From Candidatus Fermentithermobacillaceae bacterium (GTDB taxonomy: Bacteria > Bacillota > Sulfobacillia > Fermentithermobacillales > Fermentithermobacillaceae), in NCBI GenBank assembly GCA_012840345.1, contig DULO01000066.1:1-64000 (forward strand): a stretch of DNA of 64,000 nucleotides, in the 5' to 3' direction. Positions 36,025-44,869 of the stretch are shown piece by piece (the first letter of the stretch is position 1; each line of letters begins with the position of its first letter). Both the position numbers and the translations under genes were made by a program. A model generated the notes under the pieces. That model searched no databases. It was not told where the DNA came from and saw only the letters and a list, made by a program, of their open reading frames with translations.

Positions 36025-37446
36025 CTATTCCAAGAATCCTGACTGCTTCGCCAGTATTTGAAGAAGCGCTGTCACGCACCGGATGGAGAAGCGGACCTTG
36101 TCTGAGCCGGGTCCGGTCCTTGACTCTTCTCGTCCGGCGGTGATGTATATCGAGGCGTCCAGCACGCTTACGCCTGCGGCTCCCATCAAATCCAACGCCA
36201 GCTGCATGAGGTGTGTGCCGGCGCTTGTGTCAGCCACGGTGAAGATGGGGATGCCCATTTCTTCCTTCCATGTATCCTCGTAGTTGAGCTCCACTGAAAG
36301 CATGCCGTAGGACGGCGTGACCCTGAGGCAGTCCCGGAGTTTGGCGGGCAAGCTGCCTAGCTCCTCGAGTACCACCCGGTTCAGGTGATCAATCTCGTCC
36401 GCGAACCTGCGCGGCCTTTCCCTCAGTTCCCGAAGCATGTGAAGCTGTTCGGCCATCACGGCAGGGCTTGGTACTAAAGACGCGTAGGTCGTACTCCTCG
36501 TGACGTACCCGCCCAATGGAGGCACCCTGAACAGACCGGCTTCCTTGCGGATAGGTGTTACGAGGCCCTCCAAGCCTACAATCAAGGCCGGAGCTTCCCG
36601 ACCGGTTCCCTGGCCCAGGCTGTAAACTGCCAGCGACGCGCGGGTCCGGGACGGAACGGCTCCCAGCAGGGGCACTGAATACCCGCAGTCCATGATATAC
36701 GGGACATCGAACTCTCTGGCCAGTTGACCGATACCGGACTGCAGCAAGGGGGTCCCCTTCTCGTCGCGGGAAGAAGCTCCGAATCCCGGAGTGTCGTAGC
36801 CCGACGACACAAAGCCGGCAAGGTGGGAGGCGTGAACGTCCGCGGTCGCGGCCATTATCTCAAGCGACGATTCTGCCTCGACCCCGGTAAGCAAGGCAGC
36901 TGGGGTGTAGGCGATGCCGTGGTGGACGTACGACGCGCCCTCAAGGGGGACCACCACAGCATCCAGGTCGTCTATTTGCCGGATGGTGTCGCCGCACCGA
37001 TCGTCCGCCGCGTCGTCCTCGCAAAGGAACCGCTTGTACTGAGGAGGGTAGACCTGGCCGTATGAAGAGTGTCGGCCGGTGCCTTTTTCCAAGGGTGTGA
37101 TGTAACGCGCCCTGTACCTGCGGCCGCTTGCCGATGCGGGAGGGGCGAACGCCGACCTGCAGGCCAGCCACATGGCCGCTCCGACGGAAGCCACCGGGCA
37201 GGCGTCGTAGGCGTCCCCGTAGACATCCTTGATGATCTCCCGCATCTCTGACGCGGCTTTTGAGATAGAAGCCACGGGCTTTACCGGCGGAGTTTCAGCG
37301 GCGACCGAAGGCCCGCCGTCCTCTATGCCTAAGTCTGTCTTAATCTCCTTGGCCGTCTTTTCGGCAGCAAGCATTATTTCACGCGCGTTCGCTCCTAGGT
37401 GTTCGTAAAGCTGCGACCTATACTTGAAGCGCGGCATCCTCGACAC
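36025..37446 (-). CDS. Unrecognised 473-residue protein, possibly fold-type I PLP-like
   Basis: I do not recognise this protein with certainty. It is soluble with no signal peptide. YEHLGANAREIMLAAEKTAKEI at the N-terminus, DAYDACPVASVGAAMWLA, PLEGASYVHHGIAYTP, DCGYSVPLLGAVPSRT and a C-terminal beta-rich third (HLNRVVLEELGSLP, SYGMLSVELN, SDKVRFSIRCVTAL) give an overall layout reminiscent of PLP-dependent aminotransferase-like proteins (large domain then small domain). No clear Schiff-base Lys motif could be picked. A catabolic role is suggested only by the flanking peptidases. Confidence 0.5.
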   Translation of the reverse strand: MSRMPRFKYRSQLYEHLGANAREIMLAAEKTAKEIKTDLGIEDGGPSVAAETPPVKPVASISKAASEMREIIKDVYGDAYDACPVASVGAAMWLACRSAFAPPASASGRRYRARYITPLEKGTGRHSSYGQVYPPQYKRFLCEDDAADDRCGDTIRQIDDLDAVVVPLEGASYVHHGIAYTPAALLTGVEAESSLEIMAATADVHASHLAGFVSSGYDTPGFGASSRDEKGTPLLQSGIGQLAREFDVPYIMDCGYSVPLLGAVPSRTRASLAVYSLGQGTGREAPALIVGLEGLVTPIRKEAGLFRVPPLGGYVTRSTTYASLVPSPAVMAEQLHMLRELRERPRRFADEIDHLNRVVLEELGSLPAKLRDCLRVTPSYGMLSVELNYEDTWKEEMGIPIFTVADTSAGTHLMQLALDLMGAAGVSVLDASIYITAGREESRTGPGSDKVRFSIRCVTALLQILAKQSGFLE

Positions 37447-37581
37447 TCTCCCGGTGACAAAGGTGGCTCAATGGGTTTTCGGACCACATTTCCATCCTTC
37501 CCTTAGGGAGCGGGGCGAATACAAGGGACGGCTTCGCCCGGTTTGCTCCAAAGAGTAAACCTGTTCGACTCTCAGAAGTTC

Positions 37582-37607
37582 TGCTGCGTCCCTTGGGGAC
37601 AGCAGCA
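37582..37607. other. Strong hairpin in the gap before dppA
   Basis: TGCTGCGTCCC (37582-37592) and GGGACAGCAGCA (37596-37607) pair over 11 bp with one bulged A and a three-base loop. No U-run follows. The 37447-37773 gap otherwise shows no gene or known riboswitch; it could hold a leader or a terminator-like element for either direction. Confidence 0.35.
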
Positions 37608-37773
37608 CGAGCGTCAACTCAGATTCCGGAGTCATTTGGGTACAGGCGAAATTGTGAAGGAGTTGGAACCCCCCGTAAAGAACCCCCTTCCGGTGATGTG
37701 GACATCTGTTTAGATACCGGCTTGGACGCCCATCTGAACGATGTCCGAGCTAACAGGAACGGGGGTACATAAA

Positions 37774-38574
37774 GTGAAGGTTTTCATTTCCGTGGATATG
37801 GAAGGGATCTCGGGCGTTGTGGCATGGGAGCAGACCGACCGGGGTAAAGATGACTACCAAGTGTTCCGCAAGTATATGACGCAGGAAGCCAACGCTGCTA
37901 TCGAGGGAGCTTTGGCTGCCGGGGCGACCAAGATAGTCGTGACGGACTCCCACGATGGCGGCCGTAACATCCTGCCTGAGGAACTCCATCCTGAAGCCCT
38001 GCTTGTATCTGGCGGAGGCAAGCCGATGAGCATGGTTGAGTGTCTCGATTCCACTTTCGACGCGGCATTTTTCATCGGTTACCATTCCAGGTGCCTGTCT
38101 TCCGGAATCCTCAATCACACTTACAGCTTGCAGGTCCAGAATTACTTCGTGAACGGGAAGGTAATGGGGGAGACGGGGATGAACGCCTTGATGGCGGCCT
38201 ATTACGGTGTTCCTGTAGTCCTCGTTTCCGGCGACACCGAAGTGTGCCAAGAGGCCAAAGACCTGCTTGGAACCGTGGAGACCGTTGCGGTGAAGGAGCC
38301 TCGCAGCCAGACCGCGGCCATGGGTATTCATCCCGTGAAAGCGCGTGCCCTTATTAAGGAGGCTGCTCAAAGAGCCCTCAGCAATCTGAGCTCGTACAAA
38401 CCGCTTCCCGCACCAGCTCCGGCGACTGTCAGGCTGCAGTTCCGTGCCTCAGCCAAAGCCGACGCGGCTTCGATTATGCCCGGTGCGGTGAGGGTAGACC
38501 CCGTAACGGTGGAGTACACGGGTCCGGATTACCTGATGGCCTACCGCGGCGCGCTTACGATGCTGCACTTGTAG
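37774..38574 (+). CDS. dppA: M55 family D-aminopeptidase
   Basis: A 266-residue zinc peptidase that releases D-amino acids (D-Ala) from short peptides, known in Bacillus as DppA. With GTG 37774 as start, KVFISVDMEGISGV places the metal ligands at D8 and E10 as in DppA; the His of TDSHDGGRN and GYHSR and the NHTYS segment are also present. GGGGGT lies seven bases upstream, whereas the longer ATG 37741 has no ribosome site. It is likely cytosolic and fits salvage of D-amino acid-containing wall peptides. Confidence 0.88.
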   Translation: MKVFISVDMEGISGVVAWEQTDRGKDDYQVFRKYMTQEANAAIEGALAAGATKIVVTDSHDGGRNILPEELHPEALLVSGGGKPMSMVECLDSTFDAAFFIGYHSRCLSSGILNHTYSLQVQNYFVNGKVMGETGMNALMAAYYGVPVVLVSGDTEVCQEAKDLLGTVETVAVKEPRSQTAAMGIHPVKARALIKEAAQRALSNLSSYKPLPAPAPATVRLQFRASAKADAASIMPGAVRVDPVTVEYTGPDYLMAYRGALTMLHL

Positions 38575-38622
38575 GTAGTTGGCGTATTGGGCAGTCCCAA
38601 GCCCAAGAATGAAACCATCATG

Positions 38623-38648
38623 ACCCCCGGGGAACCGGGGGTTTTTCG
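38623..38648 (+). terminator. Rho-independent terminator after dppA
   Basis: ACCCCCGG (38623-38630) and CCGGGGGT (38635-38642) form a perfect 8-bp stem with a GGAA tetraloop and a TTTTT run. It separates dppA from the convergent birA end of the salvage operon. Confidence 0.9.
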
Positions 38649-38730
38649 TTTCACCGATAGCTAGGCTCCGATGAGCCCTACTGGACGTGCTTTGAGGGGT
38701 GCAGACGGGTATCGCCAGGGAAACCAGCCA

Positions 38731-39612
38731 TCAAACAGAACGCAGCGACACGTCTCCCACGTCAAAAGCCTTAGTGACGCCATCCATGTCTAGGAGTAGC
38801 CTACCGCTTTCATCAATGCCCACAAACACGCCTTCTTGGCCTGTTTCTGTTGAGACAATCTGAGGGCTCACCGATCCGGTCGCGTGTAGTCTTGCTGCTT
38901 CAGGGCCTTGGGATCCGGGTCCGAGAGTCCGGTTATGAACGACAACTCTCTCGCCTAAGTACGCGGCCACAGAGGTTATGTGACCAGCTAGGTCCGTCAA
39001 ACCTCTTTGGACGTACTCTTCGTATACCGGCTCAAAGTAATTTAAGATGCTTGCGACAACGAGGTCTTGGTCCACGTTATGTCCCAGCTCCGCGGCAAGG
39101 GACGTCGCGGTATCCTTGACCTCCGGTGGGAAGTCGTCAGGACGGAGGTTCGCGTTCACGCCTATTCCTGCCACCACGTAGTGGACCCGGTCCTGTTCCG
39201 CCTTCATCTCGCAGAGTACGCCGCAGATCTTGCGTCCGGAGACCAGTACGTCATTGGGCCACTTGATCTTGGCGTCTAGGTCGAAGCTTTCTCTAAGGGC
39301 GCGCGCGACAGAGTACCCTACCGCCAAAGACAAGCCCGGCACTTGCGCCGGGGGCAGATCGGGTTGGAGGATGATCGACATGAAGACGCCGCCTCGTGGG
39401 GAAGCCCATCGCCTTCCCAGTCTGCCCTTTCCTCTCGATTGGGTCCGCGACAAGAGGACCGCGCCGTGCCCGAGTAGGTTTTCATCTGCCAGCAGTTTCG
39501 CGTCGTCGTTGGTGGAAGCGGTGTCTTCGGTAATCAACAAGGGTCGTCCCAGCACTTTGGTTCGTAGATGCTCTAGGTCTTTCACTTCCTCGTAAATGTC
39601 GCCCGGCCTCAA
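38731..39612 (-). CDS. birA: Biotin--[acetyl-CoA-carboxylase] ligase
   Basis: A 293-residue ligase that attaches biotin to carrier-protein lysines through biotinyl-AMP. Visible are TASTNDDAK, the adenylate loop SRGKGRLGRRWASPRGG, KWPNDVLVSGRKICGVL and GIGVNAN; the C-terminal SH3-like domain follows. The N-terminal DNA-binding domain of bifunctional BirA is absent, so it cannot repress biotin genes. The start is TTG 39612. It is the last gene of the minus-strand salvage cluster, 45 bp after anmK, with no obvious metabolic link to it. Confidence 0.93.
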   Translation of the reverse strand: MRPGDIYEEVKDLEHLRTKVLGRPLLITEDTASTNDDAKLLADENLLGHGAVLLSRTQSRGKGRLGRRWASPRGGVFMSIILQPDLPPAQVPGLSLAVGYSVARALRESFDLDAKIKWPNDVLVSGRKICGVLCEMKAEQDRVHYVVAGIGVNANLRPDDFPPEVKDTATSLAAELGHNVDQDLVVASILNYFEPVYEEYVQRGLTDLAGHITSVAAYLGERVVVHNRTLGPGSQGPEAARLHATGSVSPQIVSTETGQEGVFVGIDESGRLLLDMDGVTKAFDVGDVSLRSV

Positions 39613-39657
39613 TGGATTCGAACCTCTTTCGCTCTCCGACTTCTGGACTCTCCGCTA

Positions 39658-40842
39658 TCAGGGAAACGCCACTTTTCCCATTATAGTGGGACGGGAGGCT
39701 CCTGTCGCTCCCGGAATGTTGTTGGGTACCCCTCCGAGCAGCTCGTTTCCTAGGATAGCGAAAGCCAGCGCTTCCTTGGCTTTGGACGGTATGCCGGCTT
39801 GATCGTGGGTCTGCACGCTCACACCGGGCAGTTCCTCTCTGAGGCGCCGCATGAAGTAGGGGTTGAGGGCTCCTCCGCCTCCGACTATCACTTCGTGGAC
39901 GGGGCCGCGCGGAAACACCCAAGCCCGGTACGAATCCACCATCGATCGGACGGTCAGTTCCGACACTGTCCTGATGACGCTCAAATACTGCGCCTCGTTT
40001 GCCGGGTTGGCGAACTCAAGGATGCGATTGACATAATCTCGGCCGAAAAGCTCCCTTCCCGTGGATTTCGGCGGAGGAACGCTGTAGTAAGGCTCGCTCA
40101 GCAGGTAGTCCAGGAGCTTAGAGTCGACCTCGCCGGCTTCGGCCATCTTGGCGTCCCTATCCATCGTCTCGCGCCCTCCGGAAATGATAGAGGCCAGCAT
40201 GTCAACCATCATGTTTCCAGGTCCGGTGTCGAAGGCGATGACGCTGTCCATATCGCAGTCCGGAGGCAAGTAGGTCAGGTTTCCGATCCCGCCGATGTTC
40301 TGGATTATCCTGCCTTTGGCCGGGTCTCGGAAGAGTATCCAGTCGGCATAGGGGACCAGCGGGGCACCTTGTCCGCCGACCGCCATGTCGGACGGGCGGA
40401 AGTCCCCGGCAGTCATTATGCCTGTCCTCTTGGCGATGACCGAGATGTCGCCGATCTGCAGCGTCGCCCGCACCGGGAATAGGGGATGGTTGGTGTCTGG
40501 AAAGTGGGCGATAGTCTGGCCGTGGGAGGAAATGAGGTCTATGTCTACGGGAGCGAATCCGGCTTCTCTGATGCATTTAAGAGCAGCTTCCGCCAGCATT
40601 TCCCCCAGGAGGAAACTTAGGCGCGCCACGCTCTCCGCGTTCATCTCCCACGGATTGCCCACCAGGGCGCCGCGCATCGACTCGGGGTAGTCTAGGGTCG
40701 ACATATGAAGAATTCTCGCCCGGCAGTCTTTTCCGAACCCCTCGATGGCGCACAAGACCGCGTCGATCCCGTCGGCCGACGTTCCGGACATTAGGCCGAC
40801 GATGTGCCTCACCGGCTTTTTGCGTAAGGACTCAAAAGACAT
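39658..40842 (-). CDS. anmK: Anhydro-N-acetylmuramic acid kinase
   Basis: A 394-residue ASKHA kinase that opens and phosphorylates 1,6-anhydroMurNAc to MurNAc-6-phosphate. GLMSGTSADGIDAV at the N-terminus, SSHGQTIAH, AGDFRPSDMAVGGQGAPL and FDTGPGNMM are characteristic. Its substrate comes from lytic transglycosylase products, so the operon handles both anhydro and reducing MurNAc. GAGGAGA precedes ATG 40842. The product would be the substrate of the MurQ domain two genes upstream. Confidence 0.95.
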   Translation of the reverse strand: MSFESLRKKPVRHIVGLMSGTSADGIDAVLCAIEGFGKDCRARILHMSTLDYPESMRGALVGNPWEMNAESVARLSFLLGEMLAEAALKCIREAGFAPVDIDLISSHGQTIAHFPDTNHPLFPVRATLQIGDISVIAKRTGIMTAGDFRPSDMAVGGQGAPLVPYADWILFRDPAKGRIIQNIGGIGNLTYLPPDCDMDSVIAFDTGPGNMMVDMLASIISGGRETMDRDAKMAEAGEVDSKLLDYLLSEPYYSVPPPKSTGRELFGRDYVNRILEFANPANEAQYLSVIRTVSELTVRSMVDSYRAWVFPRGPVHEVIVGGGGALNPYFMRRLREELPGVSVQTHDQAGIPSKAKEALAFAILGNELLGGVPNNIPGATGASRPTIMGKVAFP

Positions 40843-40872
40843 GGCTATGTCTCCTCAAACTGCGCGTTATGA

Positions 40873-42657
40873 CTACGTGTCAAACTCTACGGGCGCTACC
40901 CCTGTAGCGCGCCGCAATCCCAGGAGTACCTGGGCTAAGGCCTCCATCGCCTCCGGCTTATGGCTGTAGGTGCAAATGCACGTTCCGACGCCCTTCACTA
41001 TCCTTAGGTCGTGTGGGTTTCCGGTTGCCACGTGGATGCAGCGAACGTCCCGGGCAGCCAGAGCGGATGCCCTGAGTACCTGGGCTTCGTCCGACGCAGC
41101 GTTGCGGGTGAGGATGATCACCGCGTCGGCTGCGGCAGCTTTCTCGATTGCGCGCGATAGAACGTCCGGGGAACGGTCCGGTAATGTGGCCGGCTCGCTA
41201 CTGCGTTGTGGCCCGGCGAGGCTGTCACGCTCTCGCGGTTGGCCGAGGTCTCCCGCGCCCTGTTGCTGGGTGGGGGCGCCGCCACCCAGTTGTTCGGTGG
41301 GATCTCCTCCGTCTTGCCGCGCACCGGGCTCCAGGTAGATCTCCTCGACTGTGACCCCTTCTTGCGCGAGATACTCGCCGAGAGGGGAGAGGGGGCTTGT
41401 ACCAGGCCTGTTTGGCCTTCCTTTGGCGTAAGCCAACAGCACGCGCAGTGGAGCCTCATCTTCCGGAGACCGCTTGCGCAGCGGCAGGAGGTGGTTCTCG
41501 TCCTTGACAACCGTTATGGACGCCAAGTGAGCTTCCTTGGAGAACGTCCAGAAATCAGGGCAGGTTGCCTGATTAGGCGGCAGGGGATTTGGCAGACCGA
41601 GTTTTCGCTTCACAGTCAGAATCCGCTCGACCGCCTCGTCCAGTCTCGATTCGGGCAGCTCGCCGGACCGCACGGCGTACAGCACCGCCTCATATGCCGC
41701 TCTCTGCAGTTTCTTGGTGTGGCAGATGACCACAATGTCAGCGCCGGCTTTCAGGGCCATGACCGCGCCTCGCACTGTTCCTGGGTCCTTTGCAATAGCT
41801 GCCATCTCCATGCAGTCCGTGATGATGATGCCCCTAAACCCCAAGTCCCTCCTGAGGAGGCCCCGCAGCACTTTCTCTGACAGGGTCGCCGGCAACTCGG
41901 GATCGATGGCTTGAAACACGATGTGGGCGGTCATTATGGCCGGGATTCCGGCTCCTATGGCCGCGCGGAAAGGCTTAAGTTCAATGTTATTGAGCCTCTC
42001 CATGGGATGCGGCAAGACCGGAAGGTCCAAATGGGAGTCTACTGAAGTGTTGCCGTGCCCCGGGAAGTGCTTTCCCACAGGCATGACTCCTGCCGACATT
42101 ATCCCGCTGACGGCCTCGACTCCGTATCTTGAAACCAGCTTCGAGTCCTGCCCGAACGACCTCACACCTATGACGGGGTTCTCGGGGTTGTCGTTCACAT
42201 CCAGGACTGGTGCGAGGTTTACGTTGATCCCGGCGGCCCTGAGCTGAATGCCGGAGGAGTAATAGGCGCGGCGGACGAGTTCCTCGCCTGCCGGACTCTT
42301 GCCTGGACACGTGCTGGCCGGACCCTCGTCAGGGCGTACGCTTGTCAAGCCCAGGGATGCCGCCGCGAGGGACATAGGACCCGGCATGAGAGGTACCCCT
42401 TTCGTAAGGCGGGCCACGATGCCGCCTTCTTGGTCAGCGGCGATAAAAAGGGGGATCCCCGGCGGCGACGACATAGCCCAGTTTTGCAGGGTCCTAGATA
42501 GGTCCGCAGCCTGCTCAACGGTATCCAGATTGCGGGCCATGTAGATGATCCCGCCGGCGTGTAGATCCTTCACGAGTTCGGCGGCTCCTTCAGGATCCCT
42601 TGAGGGGAACCCGAACATGAATACCTGTCCGACTTTCTGTTCCAGCGTAAGGTTCAT
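40873..42657 (-). CDS. nagZ: GH3 beta-N-acetylglucosaminidase with C-terminal domain
   Basis: A 594-residue GH3 enzyme that removes non-reducing GlcNAc from muropeptides. KHFPGHGNTSVDSHLDLP carries the Asp-His catalytic dyad of NagZ, and the nucleophile Asp is in GIIITDCMEM. As in Bacillus NagZ a second domain follows (from about 350), interrupted here by a Gly/Gln/Pro-rich linker (about 450-500). Unlike the Bacillus protein there is no signal peptide. I start at the second Met (42657) because ATGGAGGAG, which includes the first Met, is the ribosome site. Confidence 0.93.
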   Translation of the reverse strand: MNLTLEQKVGQVFMFGFPSRDPEGAAELVKDLHAGGIIYMARNLDTVEQAADLSRTLQNWAMSSPPGIPLFIAADQEGGIVARLTKGVPLMPGPMSLAAASLGLTSVRPDEGPASTCPGKSPAGEELVRRAYYSSGIQLRAAGINVNLAPVLDVNDNPENPVIGVRSFGQDSKLVSRYGVEAVSGIMSAGVMPVGKHFPGHGNTSVDSHLDLPVLPHPMERLNNIELKPFRAAIGAGIPAIMTAHIVFQAIDPELPATLSEKVLRGLLRRDLGFRGIIITDCMEMAAIAKDPGTVRGAVMALKAGADIVVICHTKKLQRAAYEAVLYAVRSGELPESRLDEAVERILTVKRKLGLPNPLPPNQATCPDFWTFSKEAHLASITVVKDENHLLPLRKRSPEDEAPLRVLLAYAKGRPNRPGTSPLSPLGEYLAQEGVTVEEIYLEPGARQDGGDPTEQLGGGAPTQQQGAGDLGQPRERDSLAGPQRSSEPATLPDRSPDVLSRAIEKAAAADAVIILTRNAASDEAQVLRASALAARDVRCIHVATGNPHDLRIVKGVGTCICTYSHKPEAMEALAQVLLGLRRATGVAPVEFDT

Positions 42658-42739
42658 CCGGTACTCCTCCATCTGGCCAACTTCTTCCGGTCAAGCGCTG
42701 TCGGCTGTCCCCGTCCGCAGTCCTAAGACTGCTCCATCC

Positions 42740-44866
42740 CTACTCAACCACTGCCGCCATCACCGCGTTCGCGAACATGGGGCGGAGCCTGATCGCCGCG
42801 TTGGACGCCCTCCCAGCGTGTACGCGGTTTGTCAGCAGCACGATTCCTACGCCCGCATCAGGGTCACACCAAAGACTCGTACCTGTGAAGCCGGTGTGGC
42901 CGTACGCCCTGTCTGAAATGAAGTCACCGCCTGAAGAGAATGTGGGCGATTTCAGCATCCAGCCGAGGCCCCTCCTCTCGCCTGCGGCGGCATGTTCTTG
43001 AATCGCGGTGCGTACCGTGCTGGAGGACAGAATGCGCGTTCCATTAAGCTGGCCTTCGCCGAGCCACATGGCAGCGTACTTGCAAGTGTCCCAAACGGTG
43101 CTGAACAACCCGGCGTGTCCTGCCACTCCTCCCAGAGCCAGGGCGTTTTCGTCGTGGACCTCGCCCCACATGATCTTACCGAGGTCGGCCCGGTACTCTG
43201 TGGCGGCTATGCGGTGGCGGAGCGACGGGTCGGGTTTAAAGCACGTCTCCGTCATCCCAAGCGGCTCGAACACAATCTCCCGAGCGAGTTCCGCCACAGT
43301 CTTGCCCGTGAGCACTCGTACCAGCTCTCCCATCATAATGAAGCCGAGATCGCTGTATACGACCTTGAGACCAACCACGCTCTCGCCTAACGGCAGAGCG
43401 CAGATGTCGGCTATTATGTCGTCGCCGAACAGGCCCTTCTCCCAGAAGCGGATGTGGTCGGGCAGACCTGAAGTATGGGTCAGGAGGTGTCTTAGGGTGA
43501 TCTTATCCTTGCCGCCCTGGCCGAACTCGGGGATGAAACGGGAAAGCGCGTCGTCCAAGCGGAAATAACCCTCTTCGCAGAGACGGAGGATCACGGGGGT
43601 GGTCGCCACTACCTTCGTCAGTGACGCCATGTCGAACATTGTGTTCGGAGTCATGGCTATGCGTTCGGGCTCCCTTGAAGCCCATCCGAAGGCTCGAGGG
43701 CCGATGATCTTCCCGTTTCTGACGATGGCTGCCACCGCTCCAGGAAGGTCTCGCTCTCCGTCACCGACAGCGCGGCGCACCACGTCGAAGGCTTCTTCCA
43801 CTCTCCGGCTGTCCAGGCCGACTTCTTCCGGCAGCGCTTGAGGAAGCCTGTCAGTCTTGGCCGCGCACCGGGGAGAGGTGACGCATGCCTCCAGAGCAGA
43901 GGCGCTAACCGGGTGCCGGGGAGAGGTGTCTGGCTCCTCCGAAGCTGAGGCATCGCTTGCGCGTCCTGCCTTATTAAGGACGGTTTCCACGGTCTTTCTT
44001 ATTGTCCCGTTGTTGGATTCCAAAGCCGCCCTCGCGTCATCGGGCCCGAGCCCCGTGAGTAGCATGACAAGAGCAACGTCCAGAGCGCCTCCGCAATCCT
44101 CAAGGGCTTTTCCGGCTGTCTCCGGAGATTTGCCGGAGGCTTCAGCCAGAATCCTCAACGCCCGTCCAGTGAGCTTGGTATTGCGGGGAGCGGTGCCTGC
44201 CATGAGGTTGGAGTACGTCCGGCCCATGGCAATCATCGAGGCAGTGGAAATCATGTTGAGGACGAGTTTTTGGGCGGTTCCGTTCTTCATCCTGGTTGAG
44301 CCCGCCACGACTTCAGGGCCGACGTCCACGAAGATGGTGAGTTCCGCTGCTTCGACTACCGGTCCGGAATCATCGCCTACTATAGCCACGGTCTTCGCGC
44401 CTGCGGAGCGCGCTTCTCTCAAGACGCCCACCACGAAGGGGGTGCGTCCTGAAGACGCCACGCCGATGACCGTGTCGGAGGCGCATACTCCGTGAGCCCG
44501 TAGTTCCCTCATACCGCCGGCTTCGTTGTCTTCCGCCCCCTCGTCGGCCGTGAACATGGCCTTGGGTCCGCCGGAAATCAGCGGGACGAACCTTTTGCCC
44601 AAGTCCCCGTAGGTCGGAGGGAGTTCGGCGGCGTCCAGCACCGCCAGCCTGCCGCTGGTCCCTGAGCCCGCGTAGAACACCCGGCCTCCCGAGGACAACG
44701 AGGCGGTGACCCAGTTTACCGCCTGCTCTATTTGCTTGAGGCTTCGGGCGACCGCGGATGCTACCCGGTGGTCCTCCGCGTTCATCACTTCTAGCATCTT
44801 GGCTACCGGCCAGGTGTCGATACCCCTGGTCACCGGATTATTCATTTCTGTTCTAGGGTGCGCCAC
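42740..44866 (-). CDS. murQ: MurQ etherase fused to AmiE-like amidase/serine hydrolase
   Basis: One 708-residue chain. Residues 1-301 are MurNAc-6-phosphate etherase (SIS fold): AGSGTSGRLAVLDAAELPPTYG with likely catalytic Glu81, GVASSGRTPFVVG and a C-terminal UBA-like part VMLLTGLGPDDARAALESNNG. A Ser/Pro/Ala-rich linker (302-345) leads to a class C serine hydrolase (346-708) with S415-L-T-K418, YSD in VVYSDLGF and HTG in GHTGFTGTS. In Bacillus the operon's serine hydrolase YbbE is AmiE, an N-acetylmuramoyl-L-alanine amidase secreted as a separate protein; by position I infer the same activity here. The fusion puts peptide removal and lactyl-ether cleavage on one cytosolic protein. The reading frame is continuous with both catalytic sets intact. 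GTG 44866 follows the kinase stop by three bases; ATG 44845 is an alternative. Confidence 0.9.
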   Translation of the reverse strand: MAHPRTEMNNPVTRGIDTWPVAKMLEVMNAEDHRVASAVARSLKQIEQAVNWVTASLSSGGRVFYAGSGTSGRLAVLDAAELPPTYGDLGKRFVPLISGGPKAMFTADEGAEDNEAGGMRELRAHGVCASDTVIGVASSGRTPFVVGVLREARSAGAKTVAIVGDDSGPVVEAAELTIFVDVGPEVVAGSTRMKNGTAQKLVLNMISTASMIAMGRTYSNLMAGTAPRNTKLTGRALRILAEASGKSPETAGKALEDCGGALDVALVMLLTGLGPDDARAALESNNGTIRKTVETVLNKAGRASDASASEEPDTSPRHPVSASALEACVTSPRCAAKTDRLPQALPEEVGLDSRRVEEAFDVVRRAVGDGERDLPGAVAAIVRNGKIIGPRAFGWASREPERIAMTPNTMFDMASLTKVVATTPVILRLCEEGYFRLDDALSRFIPEFGQGGKDKITLRHLLTHTSGLPDHIRFWEKGLFGDDIIADICALPLGESVVGLKVVYSDLGFIMMGELVRVLTGKTVAELAREIVFEPLGMTETCFKPDPSLRHRIAATEYRADLGKIMWGEVHDENALALGGVAGHAGLFSTVWDTCKYAAMWLGEGQLNGTRILSSSTVRTAIQEHAAAGERRGLGWMLKSPTFSSGGDFISDRAYGHTGFTGTSLWCDPDAGVGIVLLTNRVHAGRASNAAIRLRPMFANAVMAAVVE

Positions 44867-44869
44867 GAT

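Noticed and set aside
38731..39612. BirA as biotin-operon repressor
   Set aside because: The N-terminal helix-turn-helix domain is missing; the protein begins with the catalytic domain.
39614..39624. GGTTCGAATCC on the minus strand, like a tRNA T-loop
   Set aside because: The flanking bases do not form a five-pair T stem and no acceptor, D or anticodon arms can be drawn; it is the ribosome-site region of birA.
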